17,016 nucleotides of DNA. It comes from JANPPS01 sp031428635 (lineage in GTDB: Bacteria; Pseudomonadota; Alphaproteobacteria; Acetobacterales; Acetobacteraceae). Under the pieces are notes generated by a model. That model did no database searches and had not been told where the DNA came from. It saw only the letters and a program-made list of their open reading frames with translations. Of this stretch, positions 7,184-15,329 are shown one piece after another. Location: positions 1 to 17,016 of the forward strand of contig JANPPS010000280.1 of assembly GCA_031428635.1 (NCBI GenBank), given 5' to 3'. The translations under genes and the position numbers were made by a program. Each line of letters starts with the position of its first letter. Position 1 is the first letter of the stretch.

Positions 7184-10100
7184 GCTTGCGTTTCCTCATG
7201 GGTATGCGGCTGGACGATACGAACAGGCATTGGCGGCGCTGCGGCGGACGCGACCGGGGACAAAGGCTGGGACCGCTTGCCGAGGCGCTCGCTGGCACGC
7301 TGGACGACGACGAAGAACGCCGGCACCACCAGCATGCCGAGGCACGTCGAGCTGATCATGCCGGTGAGAACGGCGATGCCGATCGAGCGCCGCGCGTTGG
7401 CGCCCGCACCTTCGGCAAGCACCAGCGGCAGCACGCCGAGGCCGAAGGCGAGCGACGTCATCACGATCGGCCGAAAGCGCGTCTGCGCCGCGGTCACGGC
7501 CGCGGCGACGATATCGGCGCCGTGAAAGCGTCGTTCCTCACGCGCGACCTCAACGACCAGGATGGCGTTCTTGGCCGCAAGGGCCACGAGCAGCACCAAC
7601 CCAATCTGCGTATACAGATTGTTCGCAACCCCCAGCGCACTCAGCGCCAACGCAGGCCCGGCGAGCGCCAGCGGCACCCCGAGCAGTACCGCGAATGGCA
7701 GGAACCAGCTTTCGTATTGCGCCGCCAGTACGAAATAAACCAACACGAGCGCCGCGCCGAATGCCAGCACGATCCCATTGCCCGCCGCCTTTTCCTGATA
7801 GGACATCGAGGTCCAGTCGAACCCGGTGCCCGGCGGAAGCGCCGCGCGCGCGATACGCTCCATCGTGTCCATCGCCTCCCCAGAGCTCTGGTCGGGGGCC
7901 GGCGCGCCAATCACCGTCGCCGCCGGATACAGATTATACGCGGTGATCAGCGGCGGCCCGGCGGAAGGCTGCGCGCTCACGACCGTGTCTAGCGGGACCA
8001 GCGCTCCGCTGGCGGAGCGTACCGCGATCTGGCTAAGGGCCTGCACCGTCAGCCGAAATTCCTGGTCAGCCTGCGCATAGACCTGAAAGACGCGGCCGAA
8101 CCGGTTGATTTGGCCGACATAGCTCGACCCGAACGTGGTCGACAGCGCCTGGAACACGTCGCCGACCGACACGCCCAGCATTTCCGCCTTCACGCGGTTC
8201 ACCTCCAGGCGCACTTGCGGCGCGTCGGCACGGAACGGCGTTGCGACCCGCTGCAGCCCGCCGTCTTTATCAGCCGCGGCAACGATACCGTTGACCGACG
8301 ATTGCAGGCGCGCGAAGTCGGTCGAGCCGTCGCGCAATTCCACCATCATCGTGAAGCCGCCGACATTACCGAGGCCCTGAATCGCTGGCGGCACGATCAC
8401 CAGCGTGCGCATCCCATCCATATCGCGCAGGGCGTCGCTGGTCCGATCGTACAGCGAGCGCAGATCGGCGTCCTTGCCGTGCCGCTCCGACCAGTCTTTG
8501 AGCATGAGGTAGGCGACCCCGCCGCTGGACAGCGAGGCGTTGCCGTCGAGCACGGAAACACCGGCGATGCCGATCACCTCGCGCACGAAGCCGAGTGAGC
8601 GTGCCCTTTCTTGCACGCGCTGCAGCGCCTGTTCGGTTCGGCCGAGCGCGGCGCCGGGCGGCAATTGCACCGCCACCAATAAATAGCCCTGGTCCTCTAG
8701 CGGCAGGAAGCTCGTCGGTATGCGCGCGAAACCGACGATGCTGGCAACAACAAGGACAAGCCCCATGGCTGCAACGGTCCAGGCGTGCCGTGCCGCGCGC
8801 GCCGCCGCACCGACATATAACCGTTCAACGGCGGCCTGCGCCCGGTTGAACAGGCGGAAGACCAGCCCCGGTTGGTGCCCGACCCGGGGCGGCCGCAGCC
8901 ACGTAGCGCACTGCACCGGCTTCAGCGTGACCGCGTTTACCGCGCTGATCGCCGCCGTCGCCGCAATGACCAATGCGAACTGCGCATAAAGCCGCCCCGA
9001 CAAGCCAGGCAGGAAGGAGGCGGGGATGAACACCGCCATCAGCACGAGCGTGATGCCGATGATGGGGCCGAACAGCTCGTCCAGCGCGGTCGCCGCAGCC
9101 TCTGCGCGGTCCATGCCGCCCGCAATGTGAAAGGCCGCACGCTCGACCACAACGATCGCGTCGTCGACCACGATGCCGACCGCGAGCACGATCGCGAAAA
9201 GGGTCGACAGATTGATGCTGAACCCGAACGCGGCCATCGCGGCGAATGCGCCGATTATGGTGACGGGCACGGTCGTCGCCGGGACCAGCATCGCCCGCCA
9301 GTCCTGCAGGAACAGCACGATCACCAGCAGGACCAGGGCGGCTGTTTCGACGAGCGTCGTATAAACCTCGCGCACGGAAGCGCGGACGAACACCGTGGAA
9401 TCGAACGGAACCGATGCGCTGACGCCGACCGGAAAGCGCCGTTGCAAGTCGTCGAGGACCGCGCGCACGGTGGTCGCGACAGCGAGCGCGTTGGCGTCCG
9501 GCGATTGGAAGATCGCGAGCCCGGCCGCCGGACGGCCGTCCAGCGTGAACGCCTGCCCGTAGCCTTGCGCCCCGAGTTCGACCCGGCCGACATCGCGCAG
9601 CCGGGTGATCGCGCCACCGGACCCCACCTTCAGGATCACGTCCTCGAACTGGCTGGTGTCGGTAAGCCGGCCCGCGACGACGAGCGTGTATTGCCGGGCC
9701 TGGTCCTCGGGCGCCGGGGACATTCCCAGCTGGCCGGCGGTCACGTCCATATTCTGCTGCTGCAGGTTCTGCGTGACGTCCTGCACCGTCAGCCCGCGCG
9801 CGCGCAGCCGTTCTGGATCGAGCCATACCCGCATCGCGTACTGGCCGGCGCCGAACACGTTGATGCTGCCAACGCCCGGCACCCGCGCCAGCACGTCGCG
9901 CATGTTGATGATCGCGTAGTTACTTAAATAAAGGCTGTCATGCCGCACGTCCGTGCTGGTGAGCGCGATGATCTGCAGGATCGCGGTGGAGCGTTTCTGG
10001 ACCGTAACGCCCTGCACCTGCACGGCCTGCGGCAGCGAGGCAACCGCGCCCTGCACCCGGTTCTGCACCAGGACCTGCGCCTGGTCCAAGTCGGTGCCGA

Positions 10101-10389
10101 TCGCGAACGTGACGGTCAGCGCATAGGTCCCGTCGGCGGCACTGGTGGACTGCATGTAGAGCATCCCCTGCACACCGTTGACCTGCTGCTCGATCGGCAG
10201 CGCGACCGAGCGCATGACGTCCGCCGGGCTGGCACCTGGATAGCGCGTCGTAACTTGAACGGTGGGCGGCACGACGTTGGGATATTGCGCGACCGGCAGC
10301 CGCAGCATGGCGAAGACGCCCACGAGCACGGTGAGAATCGCCAGCACGTTGGCGAGCACCGGTCGGGCGATGAAGAAGCGCGAGAGCAT
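7180..10389 (-). CDS. RND multidrug efflux permease, HAE1/AcrB type
   Basis: This inner-membrane proton antiporter forms the pump of a tripartite export complex. At 1069 residues it is standard AcrB length. Visible features are TM1 after the conserved start FFIARPVLANVLAI (5-18), porter-domain motifs (QYPNVVPPTVQVTTRYPGAS; PIEQQVNGVQGMLYMQS), TM4 with the proton-relay pair Asp409-Asp410 (GIVVDDAIVVVE), a second periplasmic half starting near 560 (PTSFLPLEDQGYL), and TM10 with Lys940 (ALAAKNAILVVE). All relay residues are present, so it should be active. The substrate is unknown; sequence favours hydrophobic/amphiphilic compounds over metals, because the pair DD is HAE-like. The start is supported by GGAGG 5 bases before the ATG. 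It lies 21 bases after the adaptor gene and overlaps the next gene by 4 bases. Confidence 0.96.
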   Translation of the reverse strand: MLSRFFIARPVLANVLAILTVLVGVFAMLRLPVAQYPNVVPPTVQVTTRYPGASPADVMRSVALPIEQQVNGVQGMLYMQSTSAADGTYALTVTFAIGTDLDQAQVLVQNRVQGAVASLPQAVQVQGVTVQKRSTAILQIIALTSTDVRHDSLYLSNYAIINMRDVLARVPGVGSINVFGAGQYAMRVWLDPERLRARGLTVQDVTQNLQQQNMDVTAGQLGMSPAPEDQARQYTLVVAGRLTDTSQFEDVILKVGSGGAITRLRDVGRVELGAQGYGQAFTLDGRPAAGLAIFQSPDANALAVATTVRAVLDDLQRRFPVGVSASVPFDSTVFVRASVREVYTTLVETAALVLLVIVLFLQDWRAMLVPATTVPVTIIGAFAAMAAFGFSINLSTLFAIVLAVGIVVDDAIVVVERAAFHIAGGMDRAEAAATALDELFGPIIGITLVLMAVFIPASFLPGLSGRLYAQFALVIAATAAISAVNAVTLKPVQCATWLRPPRVGHQPGLVFRLFNRAQAAVERLYVGAAARAARHAWTVAAMGLVLVVASIVGFARIPTSFLPLEDQGYLLVAVQLPPGAALGRTEQALQRVQERARSLGFVREVIGIAGVSVLDGNASLSSGGVAYLMLKDWSERHGKDADLRSLYDRTSDALRDMDGMRTLVIVPPAIQGLGNVGGFTMMVELRDGSTDFARLQSSVNGIVAAADKDGGLQRVATPFRADAPQVRLEVNRVKAEMLGVSVGDVFQALSTTFGSSYVGQINRFGRVFQVYAQADQEFRLTVQALSQIAVRSASGALVPLDTVVSAQPSAGPPLITAYNLYPAATVIGAPAPDQSSGEAMDTMERIARAALPPGTGFDWTSMSYQEKAAGNGIVLAFGAALVLVYFVLAAQYESWFLPFAVLLGVPLALAGPALALSALGVANNLYTQIGLVLLVALAAKNAILVVEVAREERRFHGADIVAAAVTAAQTRFRPIVMTSLAFGLGVLPLVLAEGAGANARRSIGIAVLTGMISSTCLGMLVVPAFFVVVQRASERLGKRSQPLSPVASAAAPPMPVRIVQPHTHEETQA

Positions 10390-10410
10390 TGCGTCCTCCG
10401 CCTGCCGCGC

Positions 10411-11580
10411 TCAGGGTTTCGTGGGCGTCAAAGACGCCGAGGGCATCGTGGGCGCCGAGGGCCGGCCTGGGGCCTCGACCGCGCGGACATGCGCGCCGGG
10501 CTCGATCTGGATGGTGCTGGATGCGACCACCCGGTCCTCTGGAGTGATCCCTGCGTCAACGACCCGCATGCCGTCCTTGGAGCCGCCGAGCGTGACCGCC
10601 TGCTGGCGCACCCCGCCATCGGCACCCACAATAAGCACCGTGGGCGTGCCCTGGTCGGAGGCGATTGCGTCGTCGGGCAACAGCAATACTGGTGCGTCGG
10701 TCGCGAGCGGAATGCGCAGCTTCACGAAATAGCCCGGCAGCAGCGCGTATTTGGGATTATCGAAGCGCCCCCGCACAGCCAGCGTTCCGGTCGAGGGATC
10801 AACCATTGGAGCCACGTAGTCGAGCGTGCCGTGATGGGGAAACCCGCTTTCCCCCGCGAGCGCCGCCTCCACCGGCACGGTGCCGAGATCGCGCACTGTT
10901 TTGCCTTTGGCGGCCATGGCGGCGCGGGCGCGCAGCACGTCGGCCTCCGAGATGCTTGCGTTGATCCAAACCGGATCGAGCTGGAGAAGCGTGGCGAGCT
11001 TGGTCGGGCTGCCCGATCCGACCAGTTCACCCACCGATACAAGATGCGCCGTCATCACCCCGGTGAAGGGGGCCGTGACGCGCGTATAGGTGTAGGTAAT
11101 CGCCGCCTGCCGCGTCACCTCCTGCGCCTGCTGCAGGGCGGCGCGGGTCGAGTCGCGGGTGGCCAGCGCGTTGTCGACCGCCGCTTGCGAGGCGGCGTTG
11201 GTGGTGCGCAGCTGGGACTGTCGCCCGTATTCCGCGGCGGCCTGCACACTAAGCGCGCGCTGCTGTTCCTCGGCCGCCTGGGCTTGGCGCAGCTTGGATT
11301 GGTAGGGTAGCGGCTCGACGGTAAACAGGGTCTCGCCCTTGTCTACAACGGCACCGTCGGAGACATCGATGCTCTCGACGATACCGGAAATCCGCGCGAC
11401 GAGGTCCACCGACTGCATAGCCGCTACCGTGCCCGTGGTCTCGAGATAGCGGGTGATGCGCGCCGGCGTCGGCCGGACGACCAGCACAGTCTGGTCGCCC
11501 GGCGCGGTTGCAGGCGCCGCGAACGCGATCCCACACGCGGCTAGTGTGGACGCCGCAAACAGGAGCGTTCGGAAGTTCAC
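10411..11580 (-). CDS. RND efflux periplasmic adaptor (membrane fusion protein)
   Basis: This adaptor links the RND pump to an outer-membrane channel. From the chosen start it is 389 residues. It has an N-terminal signal (NFRTLLFAASTLAACGIAFA) that includes a possible lipobox LAAC, so it may be a lipoprotein anchored at Cys16; cleavage after AFA is the alternative. The barrel-sandwich (lipoyl) half-motifs are ARISGIVESIDVSDGAVVDKG and, after a helical hairpin of about 90 residues rich in Gln/Ala, VTAPFTGVMTAHLVSVGELV. The beta-barrel and membrane-proximal domains follow (LDPVWINASISEADVL; LPGYFVKLRIPL). GTG at 11580 is preferred over the longer frame from 11616 because it gives the signal peptide at the N-terminus and overlaps the upstream stop as GTGA, typical of translational coupling. 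A Pro-rich tail ends the protein. Confidence 0.93.
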   Translation of the reverse strand: MNFRTLLFAASTLAACGIAFAAPATAPGDQTVLVVRPTPARITRYLETTGTVAAMQSVDLVARISGIVESIDVSDGAVVDKGETLFTVEPLPYQSKLRQAQAAEEQQRALSVQAAAEYGRQSQLRTTNAASQAAVDNALATRDSTRAALQQAQEVTRQAAITYTYTRVTAPFTGVMTAHLVSVGELVGSGSPTKLATLLQLDPVWINASISEADVLRARAAMAAKGKTVRDLGTVPVEAALAGESGFPHHGTLDYVAPMVDPSTGTLAVRGRFDNPKYALLPGYFVKLRIPLATDAPVLLLPDDAIASDQGTPTVLIVGADGGVRQQAVTLGGSKDGMRVVDAGITPEDRVVASSTIQIEPGAHVRAVEAPGRPSAPTMPSASLTPTKP

Positions 11581-12353
11581 CGCTTCAAGGCAGGCACGGA
11601 AGACACCGAAATCCAACCCCGCTCGGCTGCGAATTCGCCAATGTCGGTCGCTAGCCGATGGCCAAGGCTTGCCGCCTCTTTGCCGACCGGACTGCGCCGG
11701 ACTTCGCCGCCGACGTTCATCAGGGCGGATAACGCGCCGGCCGCTGCGCTTGAATGCGCAACCGCCATCGATGCGCCGACGGCCATTCCGGGCTGGCGTC
11801 CGCTATCCGATTTGCCATCGTAGGTTTGCAACAACACGGGGGGGCCGTCGGGGACGATCGCGTAAAGCTCGGCCTTGGCCTCGACGATGCTTTTGCCGAC
11901 GCCGAAGCCAATGCCCATCCGGCGCGTGCGGTTGCCTTCGTCGATCTGTAGCACGCGTCCCGACACGACCACGTCGCCCGGACGGTATACCGCGCCTGGC
12001 AGGGCGTGCTCCGCCGGTAGCCCGGCCTTGCTCAACGCCTCCACCACCGTGTCGCTTATGGCGGACTGCACCTCCGCCGCGATAGCCTCGTGCGCGGCTT
12101 CGGCGCTGCGGCCGTTCACAGCGCGCTGCAGGCGTAGCCCGATGGCCTGATCCTGGTGCACGGCGCCGGGGTCGACCTGAAAGTCGGCGACCAAGACGCG
12201 CCTGGGCCGCGGCACGCTCGCTGCCTCGGCCGATTGGTAAGGGGCGCTGGACGTCACCCTCGTCGCGCATGAAGCGGTGAGCAGCAGTAGGATGACCGCC
12301 GCCGCTCGCCGGGTCTGCTGTCCTGGAAATCGGTGCGTGATATTGATGATCAT
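11577..12353 (-). CDS. DUF4410-like lipoprotein
   Basis: This 258-residue predicted lipoprotein is the first gene of the RND operon. A hydrophobic signal (AAAVILLLL, ~17-25) ends in the lipobox LTASC, predicting lipidation at Cys29. The mature part begins with beta-type sequence RRVLVADFQVDPG, followed by a helical segment (SAEAAHEAIAAEVQSAISDTVVEALSKAGL), VVVSGRVLQIDEGNRTRRMGIGFGVGKSIVEAKAELYA, and a C-terminal helix (RLATDIGEFAAERGW). This layout fits DUF4410 envelope proteins, whose biochemical role I do not know. The ATG at 12353 is chosen because GGAGGA lies directly upstream (spacing unusually short, 1-2 bases) and it places the signal at the N-terminus. A TTG at 12401 would add 16 residues. 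The stop overlaps the adaptor's GTG. It might replace or help recruit the absent outer-membrane channel, which is inference. Confidence 0.8.
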   Translation of the reverse strand: MIINITHRFPGQQTRRAAAVILLLLTASCATRVTSSAPYQSAEAASVPRPRRVLVADFQVDPGAVHQDQAIGLRLQRAVNGRSAEAAHEAIAAEVQSAISDTVVEALSKAGLPAEHALPGAVYRPGDVVVSGRVLQIDEGNRTRRMGIGFGVGKSIVEAKAELYAIVPDGPPVLLQTYDGKSDSGRQPGMAVGASMAVAHSSAAAGALSALMNVGGEVRRSPVGKEAASLGHRLATDIGEFAAERGWISVSSVPALKR

Positions 12354-12511
12354 TTCCTCCGGAGTAACGTCAAGCGGTATACACGCCTCATAGCTGCTCA
12401 AGACTCGCGACCTCGGTCACGTTCGTGCCGCGGCATGAGAAGTCTATGAAACGATAAAATAAACAATTACAGTGGCACAAATTGGGTGCGCTTCGACGGA
12501 AGGAACTATTT
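12354..12511. promoter_or_regulatory. Divergent promoter region between RND operon and regulator
   Basis: These 158 bases separate two divergent starts. An AT-rich island at about 12441-12470 stands out from the GC-rich surroundings and should hold promoter elements, for example TAAAAT at 12455-12460 as a -10-like box for the rightward gene. No convincing matching -35 box can be assigned. A perfect 10-base palindrome (TGCCGCGGCA, 12426-12435) inside a nearly symmetric 14-mer is a candidate operator. The divergent layout suggests that the regulator controls the pump operon and itself. Confidence 0.5.
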
Positions 12512-13450
12512 GTGGACTGGACGTCATTGTCCGCGTGCACCGTGGTCCAGGAGGGATCGGGCCCCCACGCAGGGTTCGCGCCCTCGGCCTGGATTTCGGC
12601 CCCCGACTTCGCCGCGGTTCGCGCGCATCCGGCGCTGGTGGGCGCGGTTGCCGAGTTCGCGCGGTCGCTGATCGACATCTACGAAGGCGATGCACCGCTC
12701 AACATCCTACTTTGCGACCGCGGGCGAGTTCTGGTCGGGTTTTTCCTACTTTATCTTGAGGTGCTGCCTTTACCGGGCACCAGCGTGCCTGGTGCGACCC
12801 TGAGCACGGTCCAGGCACTGTGCCGCCGCACCCAACTTTGCAGTCCCGGGCGTACCGCCTCCATCCTCGCTGCCATGCGCTTTGGCGGCTACATCGTGCC
12901 GCAAACCGATCCGTCCGATCATCGCCGGCGCTTACTAGTTCCCACTCAGAAACTGGCTGCAGCGCATAGGCAGCAGGTAGTCCGGCAGTTTGAGGCCATG
13001 GCCTCGGTCTTCCCTAGCGCGATCTCAGTCCCGGCCCTGTTGGAGGGCAGCGCGTGTCGCACTTCCTTCCTGCATCAGCTGGGGACGTATCTCTTTTCGG
13101 GTTTCCGCGTGCTCGACCACACGCCGGTGCTTGCAAAACTGGTCGAGAGTAATGCCTGGCTGCTCGTGATAAGCAGCCTCGCTTTGCAGCAACTCACCAA
13201 TGAGGAAACGTCCGGCGGAGTGGTGCCGATTTCTATCTCCGCACTCTCGCGCCGCTTCTGCGTGTCTCGTGCGCATATCCGCAACATGCTGGTCATCGCC
13301 GAGGCCGCTGGGTTACTCGCGTATGCGCCCGGGTCGGAGAGCGTTGTCGTCCTGCCGGCGCTCACCGAGGCAATTATCCAATTTTACGGCGTGGGGTTCA
13401 TCCTATTCCACCGATGCGCCGCTAGCGCGTTGGGCGAGGCCGCCGCATGA
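12512..13450 (+). CDS. Probable transcriptional regulator with two winged-helix-like regions
   Basis: I do not recognise a named family. The protein has 312 residues from the GTG at 12512, chosen because AAGGA lies 7 bases upstream; a TTG at 12482 would add ten residues without a ribosome site. Two segments look like winged helix-turn-helix units. About 95-148 has LSTVQALCRRTQLCSPGRTASILAAMRFGGYIV followed by a basic wing RRRLLVP, a MarR-like layout. About 239-283 has ISISALSRRFCVSRAHIRNMLVIAEAAGLLAYAPGSESVVVL, a clear HTH plus wing. No sensor or receiver domain is visible. It is transcribed away from the RND operon, as local regulators of such pumps often are, and precedes a secreted Cys-rich protein by 87 bases. 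Regulation of the pump is inferred from position. Confidence 0.7.
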   Translation: MDWTSLSACTVVQEGSGPHAGFAPSAWISAPDFAAVRAHPALVGAVAEFARSLIDIYEGDAPLNILLCDRGRVLVGFFLLYLEVLPLPGTSVPGATLSTVQALCRRTQLCSPGRTASILAAMRFGGYIVPQTDPSDHRRRLLVPTQKLAAAHRQQVVRQFEAMASVFPSAISVPALLEGSACRTSFLHQLGTYLFSGFRVLDHTPVLAKLVESNAWLLVISSLALQQLTNEETSGGVVPISISALSRRFCVSRAHIRNMLVIAEAAGLLAYAPGSESVVVLPALTEAIIQFYGVGFILFHRCAASALGEAAA

Positions 13451-13537
13451 CGCGGAATTACCGATGCAGTCAATAAATGCCAGTAGAAACACGAGCGCCC
13501 TATGGGCACGATAATGTAACTAACGCCAGAGGTAGAC

Positions 13538-13978
13538 ATGTCGGGCAATCGGATACGGCTGACAATAATAACAGTGCTGGCCCTTGCGGTGGGTCAAATC
13601 GCGGCGGCCCATGCGCAGGCGCCGACCACCGCACAGCGGAACGCGATACGCCATTCCTGCGCGCGCGATTACCAAGAGATGTGCGCGAGCGTTCCGACCG
13701 GGGGCATGGCGTCGCTGCAGTGCCTGCGCCAAAATATGTCGTCCTTGTCGCCGACATGCCAGTCGGCCGTCGGCGCCGTCGCCTCGTTCAACGGGCCGCC
13801 GTCGAGTGCAGTGGGTTCGCCGGTGGCGGCGCGGCCGGCCCAGGCGTGCCGCGCCGATTTCATGGCGTTCTGCGGCGGAATACGCCCGGGTGGTGGGCGC
13901 GCAATGCTGTGCCTGCGCGAGCACGCGACGGAGCTGTCCCCGACGTGTCAGAGTTCCCTACAGGCAATGCAGCGGTAG
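13538..13978 (+). CDS. Small secreted protein with two Cys-rich modules
   Basis: The 146-residue protein has a typical signal peptide (hydrophobic ~8-23, likely cleavage after AAHAQA near 28). Two copies of the four-Cys module C-x7-C-x12-C-x11-C follow, about 40-74 (SCARDYQEMCASVPTGG...SLSPTC) and about 104-138 (ACRADFMAFCGGIRPGG...ELSPTC), joined by a Pro/Ala/Ser linker. The same spacing and wording (RSDYMQYCSSVPTGG, LSPGC) occur once in the 872-residue protein of the divergent operon. Similar modules resemble Cys-rich GLG1 repeats; even Cys numbers suggest disulphides in the periplasm. AGAGG about 6 bases before the ATG supports the start. GATAAT at 13510-13515 is a possible -10 box, so it may have its own promoter. 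The function is unknown. Confidence 0.82.
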   Translation: MSGNRIRLTIITVLALAVGQIAAAHAQAPTTAQRNAIRHSCARDYQEMCASVPTGGMASLQCLRQNMSSLSPTCQSAVGAVASFNGPPSSAVGSPVAARPAQACRADFMAFCGGIRPGGGRAMLCLREHATELSPTCQSSLQAMQR

Positions 13979-13990
13979 GGTACTTTACGA

Positions 13991-14008
13991 CCGAACCGCA
14001 TCGTTCGG
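13991..14008 (+). terminator. Hairpin after the Cys-rich protein gene
   Basis: The arms CCGAAC (13991-13996) and GTTCGG (14003-14008) pair perfectly around CGCATC, 13 bases past the stop. There is no T-tract, so termination is uncertain. It lies just ahead of the antiporter gene. Confidence 0.3.
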
Positions 14009-14057
14009 CCGGTTGTAGCGCGGCCCGACCCGCCGCCGCATGCGTGCGGACCAAGCA

Positions 14058-15329
14058 ATGACACCATTCGACCTGCTCGCGCTGCTACTAGTGGCGGCGG
14101 GTCTGATTGGCTGTGGCAACTACCTGTTCGTTCGACTGCCGGCCGCAATCGGTCTGCTCTCGGGATCGCTGGTGATCGCTGCGGTCGCGCTGATAATCGA
14201 CCCGCTGACCGCCGGCGCCCTGAGTGCCTGGCTGCGGCAGGCACTCACCGACCTAGATCTACCGCGTCTGTTTCTGGGCGGCATTCTCGGCCTGTTGCTC
14301 TTCGCGGCCACGTTTCAGGTGAGCCTTTCGGAACTGCGTGAGAACAAGTGGATCATCCTCCTGCTCGCAACGGCGAGCGTTATCCTCTCCACCGTTCTGT
14401 TCACCTTCGGCCTTTATGCAATCTGCGCGCTGGTGGGATACGACCTGCCGCTGCGCTGGTGCGCGGTGATCGGGGCGGTCCTGGCGCCAACCGACGCAGT
14501 AGTTGTCGACGATCTGCTGCGCCGCGTGCGGATGCCGGCCGCGCTACGCGGTGCGATCGCGGGCGAGAGCCTGCTGAACGACGGCGCCGGCGTCGTGCTG
14601 TTCGTCATCACGCTTCAGCTCGCGGGCGGCGGTACTGGCCTGATCGGACACGGCCGTGTGGCGGTTGCCATGGCGACGGAAGGAGCCGGCGGCGCACTGC
14701 TCGGGATCGTGGCCGGGCTGCTCGCGCGCCGCATGCTCGCGCGGGTCGATGATGGCGGCCTGGCACTAATCGTCTCGCTCGCGCTGGTGCTCGTAAGCTA
14801 TCGCGCGGCCGATGCGTTCGGCGTCTCCGGCCCAATTGCGGTCGTCGCGGCAGGACTAGCATTCGGCCGCGGCACACAGACAGCCAGCGCTGTCCGCAAC
14901 CATGCGCAGGTGGTCAGCTTCTGGCTGCTGTTGCACGAGGTGCTGAACGCCCTCCTGTTCCTGCTGGTCGGTTTGCAGGTGGTCAACATCGTCTATGCCG
15001 ACCTGGTGTGGCTGCCTGTACTCGCGTCGATTCCATTGGCTGTGCTGACCCGGCTGCTCAGCATCGCCATACCGGTCGCGTGCCTTGGCGGTAATTGGCC
15101 CAGCCAGGTCCGCCGCATTACGGTGCTCACCTGGGCAGGAATGCGCGGCGGCGTTTCAATCGCCATGGTGCTCGCAATACCCGCAACGCCATGGGGTAGT
15201 GAGCTCTTGGCGATATGCCTTGCGGTGGTGCTGTTCACGGTACTGGTGCAGGGTCTGACCTTGCCCTGGGCCCTACAACGGCTGTTTCGCGAGGAAGTGG
15301 GTGCGCAATCCGCCGTGGCCGATGATTGA
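14058..15329 (+). CDS. CPA1-family cation:proton antiporter (NhaP type)
   Basis: This polytopic inner-membrane exchanger (about 12 hydrophobic segments, 423 residues) probably moves Na+ or K+ against H+. Family signatures are present: RLPAAIGLLSGSLVIA near the N-terminus, VLAPTDAVVVDDLL (142-155) with the Thr-Asp pair of the transport site, GAIAGESLLNDGAGVVLF (165-182) with the Asn-Asp pair, and WAGMRGGVSIAMVLAIP in the C-terminal half. There is no long cytoplasmic tail or TrkA-type domain, as in short NhaP proteins. The ATG at 14058 begins MTPFDLLALLL, like relatives, and has a GGA about 10 bases upstream; an in-frame ATG at 14040 adds six residues and has no ribosome site. It follows the Cys-rich gene by 79 bases on the same strand. 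Ion specificity and a link with the pump cannot be told from sequence. Confidence 0.9.
   Translation: MTPFDLLALLLVAAGLIGCGNYLFVRLPAAIGLLSGSLVIAAVALIIDPLTAGALSAWLRQALTDLDLPRLFLGGILGLLLFAATFQVSLSELRENKWIILLLATASVILSTVLFTFGLYAICALVGYDLPLRWCAVIGAVLAPTDAVVVDDLLRRVRMPAALRGAIAGESLLNDGAGVVLFVITLQLAGGGTGLIGHGRVAVAMATEGAGGALLGIVAGLLARRMLARVDDGGLALIVSLALVLVSYRAADAFGVSGPIAVVAAGLAFGRGTQTASAVRNHAQVVSFWLLLHEVLNALLFLLVGLQVVNIVYADLVWLPVLASIPLAVLTRLLSIAIPVACLGGNWPSQVRRITVLTWAGMRGGVSIAMVLAIPATPWGSELLAICLAVVLFTVLVQGLTLPWALQRLFREEVGAQSAVADD

Noticed and set aside
8872..11310. Two long plus-strand frames (351 and 456 residues) opposite the RND pump and adaptor
   Set aside because: They are composed mostly of His/Arg/Gly/Asp in repetitive noise, lack family motifs and ribosome sites, and lie fully antisense to clear pump genes.
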